A DNA stretch of 64,000 nt from Blastocatellia bacterium (GTDB lineage: Bacteria; Acidobacteriota; Blastocatellia; RBC074), in assembly GCA_016789725.1 (NCBI GenBank), contig JAEUQN010000010.1, forward strand, positions 1 to 64,000, given 5' to 3'. Of the stretch, positions 57,956 through 64,000 are shown piece after piece. Within the stretch, counting starts at the first letter, position 1, and each line of letters begins with the position of its first letter. The notes beneath the pieces were generated by a model. It ran no database searches. It saw only the letters and a list, made by a program, of their open reading frames with translations, and was not told the origin of the DNA. The position numbers were made by a program, and so were the translations under genes.

Positions 57956-58023
57956 AGCTACGAATGATACGAACTGACGCGAATGGCTTTTGATATTCGT
58001 GTCAGTTTGTGTCATTTGTCGCT
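57956..58023. repeat. Palindrome (ACGAATG-type units) filling the gap to the next gene
   Basis: A 29 nt left arm (57956-57984) pairs with 57995-58023 across a 10 nt loop. Of 29 positions, 24 are Watson-Crick, four are G-T wobble and only one is a mismatch. The wobbles would be paired in RNA of the plus strand. It lies between the protease stop (57950) and the next ATG (58032), leaving no room for a Shine-Dalgarno sequence. Confidence 0.8.
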
Positions 58024-58031
58024 TATCATTT

Positions 58032-59249
58032 ATGACTTCACTGAAGCCCATCAAAAAACTTGTTCATAAAGCCAAGGCAATTCACGAACGTCACCGCGAA
58101 CGCCATCGCCCGAGCGGCTTTGGTTTCGCGCTGGCAGACAGCATTGAATATCTCGACGCCGCACGCTGGGACGCCGTGACACACGATTCATCAGTGTATT
58201 TGTCGCGGCCTTATTTGCGCGTGTTGGAATCCGCCGGGCCGGAAAATTTGCGGCAACGGTATGCCTTGATTTTTCAGGGCCGCGAACCCGTCGCCACTGT
58301 TGCTGCGCAAGTCGTCACGATCAGCGCCGCCAAATTGCCCAAAAGCAAAACGGCACAGGCTGTCACCAAACCACTTGAACGGCTCGAAGAACGAATGCTG
58401 GTGTGCGGCAATTTATTGTCCTGGGGCATGCACGGTGTGAGCTTCGCTCCGAACGTGGATCGCGCTGAAGTCTGGCCTGCCGTGGCTGAAGCGTTGTACC
58501 GCATTCGCCGCGCTGACCGCCTGTTTGGTGATACAGATTTGGTGATGCTGAAAGATGTGCCGCCCGAACACACAACGGGCATCGAAGCCCTGAAACGCTT
58601 TTCGTACCGCGAACTGGAAACCGAGCCGAATATGGTATTGCGGATTTCGTCCGCCTGGAAAAGCTACGAGGATTATCTGGCAAGCTTGACCTCAAGCTAT
58701 CGCAAGACTGCACGGAAAATCACAAAGGATGTTGAGGCTGCCGGAGGCCGCGTCGAACGCCTGAACACGGATGAAATCATCAATAACGGCGGGGTGATTC
58801 ACGACTTGTATGGTAAGGTTCACGAACGCCAGAAGCTGCGGCTGATTACGCTCTCGCCCGATTTTATTCCTGCCTTAGCCGCAACCTTTGGGGACGACTT
58901 TCGCTGCAACGTAATTCGCAAAGACGATGAAACACTCGGCTTCGTCACCACGCTTAAAGATGGCAAGACCGCTGTCGGCTATTACATTGGTTTTGATAGT
59001 GCGGCGAACGCAGAGATGCCGATTTACTTTCGCTTGCTGCAAGCCGTGATCGAAGACGCGATTGCAATGGGCTGCGAACGCTTGTCGCTCGGTCGCACTG
59101 CGCTGGAACCCAAAGCCCGTTTGGGTGCCAGGCCCGAACCCATGAGCGTGTGGATTCGGCATCGCATTCAAGCCCTGAATTTGGTAGTGCGTGGGCTTTT
59201 ACAATCCGTTTCGCACGAAGATGCACCGGAGCGAAACCCTTTCAAATAA
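58032..59249 (+). CDS. FemAB/GNAT-like acyltransferase
   Basis: 405 aa, cytoplasmic, with a very basic start ('KLVHKAKAIHERHRERHRPS'). The C-terminal half resembles GNAT_6/peptidoglycan-bridge (FemAB-like) enzymes: 'SYEDYLASLTSSYRKTARK'-like 'YLASLTSSYRKTARKITKDV', 'FRCNVIRKDDETLGFVTTLK', 'AVGYYIGFDSAANAEMPIYF' and 'CERLSLGRTALEPKARLGA'. The ATG at 58032 is the first start after the palindrome. Such proteins acylate peptidoglycan precursors, lipids or polysaccharides (compare CelD/BcsL-like). Neighbours at 59889-64000 suggest a surface-glycan role. Substrate unknown. Confidence 0.75.
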   Translation: MTSLKPIKKLVHKAKAIHERHRERHRPSGFGFALADSIEYLDAARWDAVTHDSSVYLSRPYLRVLESAGPENLRQRYALIFQGREPVATVAAQVVTISAAKLPKSKTAQAVTKPLERLEERMLVCGNLLSWGMHGVSFAPNVDRAEVWPAVAEALYRIRRADRLFGDTDLVMLKDVPPEHTTGIEALKRFSYRELETEPNMVLRISSAWKSYEDYLASLTSSYRKTARKITKDVEAAGGRVERLNTDEIINNGGVIHDLYGKVHERQKLRLITLSPDFIPALAATFGDDFRCNVIRKDDETLGFVTTLKDGKTAVGYYIGFDSAANAEMPIYFRLLQAVIEDAIAMGCERLSLGRTALEPKARLGARPEPMSVWIRHRIQALNLVVRGLLQSVSHEDAPERNPFK

Positions 59250-59256
59250 AGGTCGT

Positions 59257-59688
59257 ATGAAATCAATTTTTGTTCGAATTACAGTAGCAACAGTGGTTGT
59301 ATTTATGGTCGGAGCCGCGATGATGTGGCCTGCGCAGAATGGCTCAGCCAAACAGCAACTCATCGAAACCGCTCATATCAGCCAGCAAGCGTATTCGCTC
59401 TACCGCAAGGGAGGTTACGCGACAGCCAAAGCGGCGCTGAGCGGTCACATTGAATATCTGGATCGTTTGACTGCGACCTCCGCGCGTCCCAATGCCAATC
59501 CTGCCGCAGTGGATGCGATGATCTTCACGGTTCGTCTGGCGAAATTGGAAGAAAAGCACGGGGGGGCGGACAAGGCAAAATATATGCAAGACGCCAGCGC
59601 GCGCTGCACAAAGCTTCAGCATCCGTGGCAAAACTGTTCTGAAAACATCCTGCGACAGAAAGTAGATCAAATGGATCAATGGCATTGA
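59257..59688 (+). CDS. Small exported helical hypothetical protein
   Basis: 143 aa, not recognised. Signal peptide or anchor 'VRITVATVVVFMVGAAMMWP' (residues 6-25). Mature part helical with a TPR-like pair ('QQAYSLYRKGGYATAKAALS') and two Cys near the C-terminus ('SARCTKLQHPWQNCSEN') that could form a disulphide in the periplasm. It begins 7 bp after the FemAB-like gene, with AAAGG upstream, so both share a transcript ending at the terminator at 59703. Confidence 0.65.
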   Translation: MKSIFVRITVATVVVFMVGAAMMWPAQNGSAKQQLIETAHISQQAYSLYRKGGYATAKAALSGHIEYLDRLTATSARPNANPAAVDAMIFTVRLAKLEEKHGGADKAKYMQDASARCTKLQHPWQNCSENILRQKVDQMDQWH

Positions 59689-59702
59689 AGTAGGCGAATC
59701 CC

Positions 59703-59735
59703 GTCGGGCGGCAAGTTCTGAACTTGTCGCCCGAC
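59703..59735 (+). terminator. Strong rho-independent terminator
   Basis: A 15 bp stem (59703-59717 with 59721-59735, one G-T wobble) and 3 nt loop, followed by ATTTTTG at 59741-59747. Confidence 0.9.
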
Positions 59736-59747
59736 TGCGAATTTTTG

Positions 59748-59776
59748 TGTAAAGGTTCGCTTGATCTGCGTATAAT
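59748..59776 (+). promoter_or_regulatory. Promoter of the OGT-like gene
   Basis: A perfect -10 TATAAT at 59771-59776 directly after the terminator; the -35 (TGTAAA, 59748-59753) is poor. The leader to the TTG at 59889 is about 105 nt. Confidence 0.45.
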
Positions 59777-59888
59777 GCCCGCGACTATTGAGGCTGTTCG
59801 TATGATTCACATCGTCCTCACTACCGCTTTTTATCCCGCTTTTCTTTACTTGTCCCCCTGCTAATCAGCAAGCTCGTGGAGTCTTCAT

Positions 59889-62219
59889 TTGACGAAACCT
59901 CAACTTCAATCGGCGTTGCCCGGTCGCAACGATCTTTGTTCCTGCGGAAGCCAGAAGAAATTCAAAAAATGTTGTGGTCGTGCCGACGCCACTTCGTTGC
60001 CTTTTGTCACATCGCCTGTTGAAACGGCCTCCTCGTTGTGGGGTGCGGCACGACAAGCGTTTGAGGCTGATGATTTGGCGCGGGCGCAGGCGAACTGCGA
60101 CGCGCTTTTGCAGCTTGAATCAAAGCACGCTGATGCGTTGCATTTGCGTGCTCTGATTGCGTTTCGACAAGGCGAATACACGACCTCGCTTCAATACGTG
60201 CAACAAGCCATCAAGCTCGCGCCGCGTGTCAGCCTGTACTGCAATTCGTTGGGGTTTATTCAAAAAGAGTTGGGGCGATGGGATGAAGCCGAACAAGCGT
60301 ATCGCAAAGCTTTGCAGCTTGATCCCGACAATGCGATGGCGCATTACAATCTGGGCGAACTATTTACCACGAGTGGGAAAAATGCGGAGGCTGAACCATG
60401 TTATCGAGAGGCGCTTCGTTGCCAACCTGACTTTTACGAAGCGCAGAATAATCTGGGACTCTTGTTATTTCAGGAGAGGCATTACGAACAGGCCGCCGGG
60501 CATTTGGCACAGGCGATTCGGCTTCGTCCCAGCGAAGTGAATACCTATCTCGGACTGGCCCGCACCTTATGCAAGCTCAATCGCTTTGCCGAAGTGGAAG
60601 CCGTTACGCAAGAGGCGATCCGGCGGCGACCTGATGCTGCCGAAGCGTGGCACAATTTAGGTTTCAGTTTACGTGGTCAGGGAAATGTTGCTGGCGCAAC
60701 CACCGCTTACGAAACGGCGTTGCAATTGAATCCGAATTTGTGCGAAAGCCATCTAAATCTGGGCAGCCTATACTACGAAAAAGGATTGGCAGATGTCGCG
60801 CGGCAGCATTTTGCGCACGCTGAAGCCATCAGACCTTTCGATGGTATCAAGCTGCGCAAGGCGCTCTGCGTTCCCGCTTTTTACGATTCCCTCGCACATA
60901 TCAAAGAAGAGCGCGATCAGCTTATCGCCAATCTGGATGGGCTGATGACCGAATCTTTGCGGATCGAATCGCCAGATGAAGAGATTGGATTGACCCCGTT
61001 TTTCCTGGCCTATCAGGGCGAAAACGAAGTTGATCTGTTGAGTCGCATAGGGGATTTATTGCTGAAATCCTGCCCGGCGCTGGGCGATGTTGCGCCGCAT
61101 TGCTTAGCGCCAAAAACAATGTCCACCCACACGGATGGACGTCTTGATATTGGTTTCATCTCGCATTGCTTTGGCAAGCCAGCACATATCGTAAATCGCG
61201 TGATGGCGGGTATTATTGCGAATTGGCCGCGAGATCGGTTTCGGGTAACCGTGTTATCGCCAGGAGAAGTATCGGGCGAGATTCTCCCAGGTTTGCGCGA
61301 AGGAGATCGGGTGGTCAACGTCTCAACACAATGGGTGAGCGCCAAGCGGCAAGTCGCCGACGCGAAACTCGACATTTTGTTGTATGCCGATTTGGGGATG
61401 GACCCCTGGACATATTTTCTATCATTTGCGCGGCTGGCTCCGATTCAATTGGTGATGGGTGGGCATCCGATCACGAGTGGCGTTCCCAATGTGGATTATT
61501 TTCTTTCATCTTCGTATGACGAATTGCCGCAGGCGCAGGATCATTACCGTGAACACCTGATTCAGATGTCGGTGCGTCCGGTGTGTTTTTCTCCTGCGCC
61601 AAAAATGCCGCAGACAAAAACACGCGCCGATTTTGGGATGTCAGAACAGGCGCATATCTACTTATGCCCAATGACGCCATTCAAGATTCACCCTGCCAAT
61701 GATGCTCTGTTTGGCGAGGTGTTGCGGCGCGATCCAGCGGGCGAATTGGTGTTTGTCGTCAATCACCAAACGGAGCTGTGGGCGCGCCTGAAACAACGAT
61801 TTGCCCGCACGATTCCTGATGTTGTAGAGCGCATTCGATACTTGCCCTATATGTCGTTGCTGGATTTGGCAGAAGTGCTACGACTGAGCAATGTGATGCT
61901 GGATACGGTAGGCTTCAATGGCGGAACGACCGCGCTGGAAGCTCTGTCTGTGGGGACACCGATCATCACGTTGCCCGGCGAATTCCTGCGCCAGCGCGGT
62001 ACGTATGCGCATTACAACCAAATCGGCTTGTTCGATTGCGTCGCCAAAGATGAAGCGGATTATGTGCGCTTAGCCACCGAGATTGCGGGTTGTGCGGATC
62101 GGCGCGAGCACATCAAGCAGGAAATCCTGGCGCGCAATTCCGTCTTGTTCGGGCAAATGGGATGGATTCAACCGCTCAGCGAATATTTGCTGGAAGAATT
62201 GGAAAAACGTTGCGGGTAG
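59889..62219 (+). CDS. SEC-C / TPR / O-GlcNAc-transferase-like (SPINDLY type) fusion
   Basis: 776 aa. Residues 11-30 are a SEC-C zinc motif ('GRNDLCSCGSQKKFKKCCG') like the SecA tail. About eight TPR units follow (48-310, e.g. 'WDEAEQAYRKALQLDPDNAM'). The C-terminal half (about 400-770) has the OGT/Glyco_transf_41 landmarks: 'LDIGFISHCFGKPAHIVNRV', 'DILLYADLGMDPWTYFLSFA', 'RLAPIQLVMGGHPITSGVPN', 'YLCPMTPFKIHPANDALF' and 'GFNGGTTALEALSVGTPII'. It probably adds a sugar to protein Ser/Thr; TPRs select substrates. The TTG start is supported by GGAG 7 bases upstream and by the intact SEC-C motif. SEC-C on such an enzyme is unusual and may bring it to nascent or exported proteins. Substrate and sugar unknown. 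Confidence 0.88.
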   Translation: MTKPQLQSALPGRNDLCSCGSQKKFKKCCGRADATSLPFVTSPVETASSLWGAARQAFEADDLARAQANCDALLQLESKHADALHLRALIAFRQGEYTTSLQYVQQAIKLAPRVSLYCNSLGFIQKELGRWDEAEQAYRKALQLDPDNAMAHYNLGELFTTSGKNAEAEPCYREALRCQPDFYEAQNNLGLLLFQERHYEQAAGHLAQAIRLRPSEVNTYLGLARTLCKLNRFAEVEAVTQEAIRRRPDAAEAWHNLGFSLRGQGNVAGATTAYETALQLNPNLCESHLNLGSLYYEKGLADVARQHFAHAEAIRPFDGIKLRKALCVPAFYDSLAHIKEERDQLIANLDGLMTESLRIESPDEEIGLTPFFLAYQGENEVDLLSRIGDLLLKSCPALGDVAPHCLAPKTMSTHTDGRLDIGFISHCFGKPAHIVNRVMAGIIANWPRDRFRVTVLSPGEVSGEILPGLREGDRVVNVSTQWVSAKRQVADAKLDILLYADLGMDPWTYFLSFARLAPIQLVMGGHPITSGVPNVDYFLSSSYDELPQAQDHYREHLIQMSVRPVCFSPAPKMPQTKTRADFGMSEQAHIYLCPMTPFKIHPANDALFGEVLRRDPAGELVFVVNHQTELWARLKQRFARTIPDVVERIRYLPYMSLLDLAEVLRLSNVMLDTVGFNGGTTALEALSVGTPIITLPGEFLRQRGTYAHYNQIGLFDCVAKDEADYVRLATEIAGCADRREHIKQEILARNSVLFGQMGWIQPLSEYLLEELEKRCG

Positions 62220-62243
62220 TGAAGCCAATTAAGGCTTCACTAC
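62216..62243. terminator. Hairpin containing both stop codons of convergent genes
   Basis: GTAGTGAAGCC (62216-62226) and GGCTTCACTAC (62233-62243) form a perfect 11 bp stem with loop AATTAA. The stop codon of the OGT-like gene (62217-62219) and that of the TylF-like gene (62229-62231) both lie inside it. No clear T-run; it may slow or end transcription in both directions. Confidence 0.55.
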
Positions 62244-62942
62244 ATAGGCCGTCGGCATCCAGCCAAATTGGAATGTTTTGATTTTGGCATCCGGCATAAA
62301 TTCCCGAATCGCGCGCGTTTCGCCGGGTGCGACTTCGTGATTGTATTGATCAAACACCATCACGCCACCGCTGGTCAGACGCGGCCAGAAATGCTTCAGC
62401 GTGGAACTGACAACGTCGTACAAACCGCAATCCGAAAAGATGAGCTTGAATTGTAAATGCGAATGCTCAGCGAAAAATTGCTCTAAATCCTGTGTCACAT
62501 CCAGATTGTGAATGTGAACAATATTGTCCAGCTTTTGCGCACGAATCAGCCCCATCAAGCGACCATAATCCCCGGTGCATTCGCCTGCCGAAACATACTT
62601 TTCTTCGTCCGTCGTTTTAGCTCCCTGAAACCAATCGAAGCCGTGGACGAGCGTCAATGCGTGCGGCTCAAAAAGCTGTGTCAACTTTGCATAGAACAAG
62701 CTAACCGAGCCTTTGTACACGCCAATCTCGGCAATATGTCCAGCCACGCCCAACGTCATTTTGTAGGCTTCGTACAGCGAAATATAACGCGCCAATGTCA
62801 GCGGGCCAGCGAAGGCGGGGAAGTAGTGGATGTAATCGGTAGGCTCAAATCCCAACGATAAGATTTGTTGTAGCCCGTCGTAATAATCAGGCTTGCGGGA
62901 TGCGAATTTTTGCAGTTCAAATTCTCCAACTTGATGACTCAT
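62229..62942 (-). CDS. TylF/macrocin-type O-methyltransferase-like protein
   Basis: 237 aa, SAM-dependent methyltransferase of the TylF group that methylates sugar hydroxyls. SAM motif 'HIAEIGVYKGSVSLFYAKL' (about residues 69-87), 'VHGFDWFQGAKTTDEEKY', metal-type Asp in 'FKLIFSDCGLYDVVSSTLKH' and 'SGGVMVFDQYNHEVAPGETR'. GAGGA lies 7 bases before the ATG at 62942. It follows a GNAT gene by 25 bp on the same strand and is convergent with the OGT-like gene; probably modifies a surface sugar. Confidence 0.8.
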   Translation of the reverse strand: MSHQVGEFELQKFASRKPDYYDGLQQILSLGFEPTDYIHYFPAFAGPLTLARYISLYEAYKMTLGVAGHIAEIGVYKGSVSLFYAKLTQLFEPHALTLVHGFDWFQGAKTTDEEKYVSAGECTGDYGRLMGLIRAQKLDNIVHIHNLDVTQDLEQFFAEHSHLQFKLIFSDCGLYDVVSSTLKHFWPRLTSGGVMVFDQYNHEVAPGETRAIREFMPDAKIKTFQFGWMPTAYVVKP

Positions 62943-62967
62943 TCAGTTCCTCGTTTTGTCTGGGGCG

Positions 62968-63546
62968 TTATCTTTGGTTTGCTTGCGCCGCACGGAATTC
63001 GCGGTCGAGCAATTCGTATAAATGATGGCTGTGCCAGATGCCGTCTTTCTGAAACTCTTCGATTTGTTCGCCGACATAACGAAACCCGCAACGCTGGATC
63101 AATCGCTGTGATGCCTCATTCACGCCGAAATGACTTACGCAGAGTTTGTGCAGCCCTAATTCCTGAAAGGCGAATTGCATCACGCGCTGGACGGCTGCGG
63201 TCATGATGCCTTGTCCCTGATGCGCACGACCGAGCCAGTAAGCCAGTTCGGCTTTGTTGTAGGTCAACGCGCGATGGCTGCGTGTGAGTGCGATCAGGCT
63301 GACAATGCCGCAAAATGCGCCGTCCTTGAAAATGCCCCACGTCATTCCCTGGCCGGATTCGCGCCGCGTGATTTCGCCCTGCAAAAACGCCAGCGTTTGC
63401 GCTTTGTCGGTGTGCGCTTCCCACGCCATGTATTTCGAGATTTCCGGGTCGGAAATGTCCGGCCAGATCAAGTCAAGGTCGTTGAGTTCCAGTGGTCTGA
63501 GCTTTAAATCGTCTATCATCAAAACCAGGGATGGTTGTGGTTGCAT
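62968..63546 (-). CDS. RimJ/RimL-type GNAT acetyltransferase
   Basis: 192 aa. 'LKLRPLELNDLDLIWPDISD' at the N-terminus, 'AELAYWLGRAHQGQGIMTAA' (CoA loop, about residues 99-118) and 'GLHKLCVSHFGVNEASQRLI' mark the RimJ/RimL subgroup, which acetylates protein N-termini or sugar amines. GAGGAG lies before the ATG at 63546, inside the end of the upstream gene (3 bp gap), so the three minus-strand genes are one operon. Substrate unknown; amino-sugar acetylation would fit the neighbours. Confidence 0.82.
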   Translation of the reverse strand: MQPQPSLVLMIDDLKLRPLELNDLDLIWPDISDPEISKYMAWEAHTDKAQTLAFLQGEITRRESGQGMTWGIFKDGAFCGIVSLIALTRSHRALTYNKAELAYWLGRAHQGQGIMTAAVQRVMQFAFQELGLHKLCVSHFGVNEASQRLIQRCGFRYVGEQIEEFQKDGIWHSHHLYELLDREFRAAQANQR

Positions 63547-63549
63547 TCG

Positions 63550-64000
63550 TTACTTCTCCTCTGCCACAGCATAGCCGAAACCTTCTGCGCCAAAGCCATT
63601 GCCGTTATAAAACATTAGCGTGCGCTGCTTGTGTTGCAGCAGTGCCGGATAGGCCAGCATGCCAGAATCCCAGCCCGTTTCAGACAAATGGATTCCGGCC
63701 TGCGCATCATCGCGTTGCCAGTGTTCCAAATCCTTTGAGTAGGCGTATCCGATGCGATACGCGTCTGCGCCATCACGAAAGCTGTGACTGCCGCGATAGC
63801 AAAACCACATGTGATAACCGTCTGATCGCTTCAGCACGTAAGGCCGTGTGATCGCTTCATCCGGGCGTTGTTGGCGAATCGCTGGGCGCGGCTGCGGCGT
63901 CCACTGAATGCCGTCACGTGAGTGCGCGAATTTGATGTCGTAGGTGTGTTCGTACTTGTCGTTGATCTTCAGCCAATCGGTGCCAGAGCAGTACCACATA
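63550..64000 (-). CDS. Glycosidase-like beta-propeller protein (GH32/GH43 type), 5' part outside the window
   Basis: 150 codons visible, open at the right edge; the true start lies outside. Repeated blade-like motifs with aromatic-Asp-Gly-x-x-W: 'FAHSRDGIQWTPQ', 'KRSDGYHMWFCYRG', 'YAYSKDLEHW', 'TLMFYNGNGFG'. This matches the five-bladed propeller of GH32, GH43, GH68 and GH130-like enzymes. Catalytic residues cannot be assigned on a fragment. First visible gene of the operon with the GNAT and TylF-like proteins. Confidence 0.65.
   Translation of the reverse strand, partial: MWYCSGTDWLKINDKYEHTYDIKFAHSRDGIQWTPQPRPAIRQQRPDEAITRPYVLKRSDGYHMWFCYRGSHSFRDGADAYRIGYAYSKDLEHWQRDDAQAGIHLSETGWDSGMLAYPALLQHKQRTLMFYNGNGFGAEGFGYAVAEEK

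Overview
The window looks like chromosomal DNA from an Acidobacteriota member (Blastocatellia- or Solibacter-like). Three things point that way. There are two very large Oar-like outer-membrane beta-barrel proteins (11778-14660 and 30519-34301). A matrixin-type metalloprotease (55536-57950) ends in the roughly 220-residue C-terminal domain that is very common in Solibacter-type proteomes (TIGR03437-like). Menaquinone is made by the futalosine route (mqnC). The assignment comes from protein features only; no rRNA was seen. I found no tRNA, rRNA, CRISPR array, transposase or prophage gene, so this reads as ordinary chromosome with accessory patches.

Layout. 1-1456: DASS-family anion transporter, cut by the left edge. 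1678-3933: clpA. 4039-6127: convergent, overlapping candidate restriction endonuclease and D12-class adenine methyltransferase. 6191-11715: 14-repeat YCF48-type propeller, GNAT enzyme, mqnC, Xaa-Pro aminopeptidase, two small coiled-coil ORFs. 11778-15702: plug-less Oar-like barrel and a GtrB-like glycosyltransferase. 15831-30166: a carbohydrate block with two Tat-exported Gfo/Idh/MocA proteins, galU, a very long TPR protein, altronate dehydratase, a PmoA/DUF6807-like protein, nagB and nagA (divergent), a hexuronate-type MFS transporter and a FadR-type regulator. 30519-34301: complete Oar-like TonB-dependent receptor.

34519-38289 is a predicted peptide-modification operon: circularly permuted ATP-grasp, a small beta-rich protein, an alpha-E protein and a transglutaminase-like protein. 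38292-41451 (minus strand) is a radical SAM/SPASM - MGDG-synthase-like glycosyltransferase - SDR operon, a candidate lipid or glycolipid pathway. 41729-50694 holds a double zinc-ribbon protein, an exported PEP-synthase-like protein with a small partner, and the housekeeping genes tilS, ftsH and secA. 50895-57950: APC permease plus glutaredoxin, an orphan PhoB-type response regulator, and an exported protein paired with the metalloprotease. 58032-64000: a surface-glycan-like group (FemAB/GNAT-like protein, SEC-C/TPR/OGT fusion, TylF-like methyltransferase, GNAT, partial beta-propeller glycosidase-like gene).

The most unusual feature that does not code for protein is a set of intergenic palindromes. 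Many are built from tandem 7-9 nt units whose sequence differs from locus to locus. Several almost exactly fill the gap between two same-strand genes. A separate nested palindrome of about 266 bp lies at 17339-17604. Function calls rest on motif recognition by eye; no database search was run.
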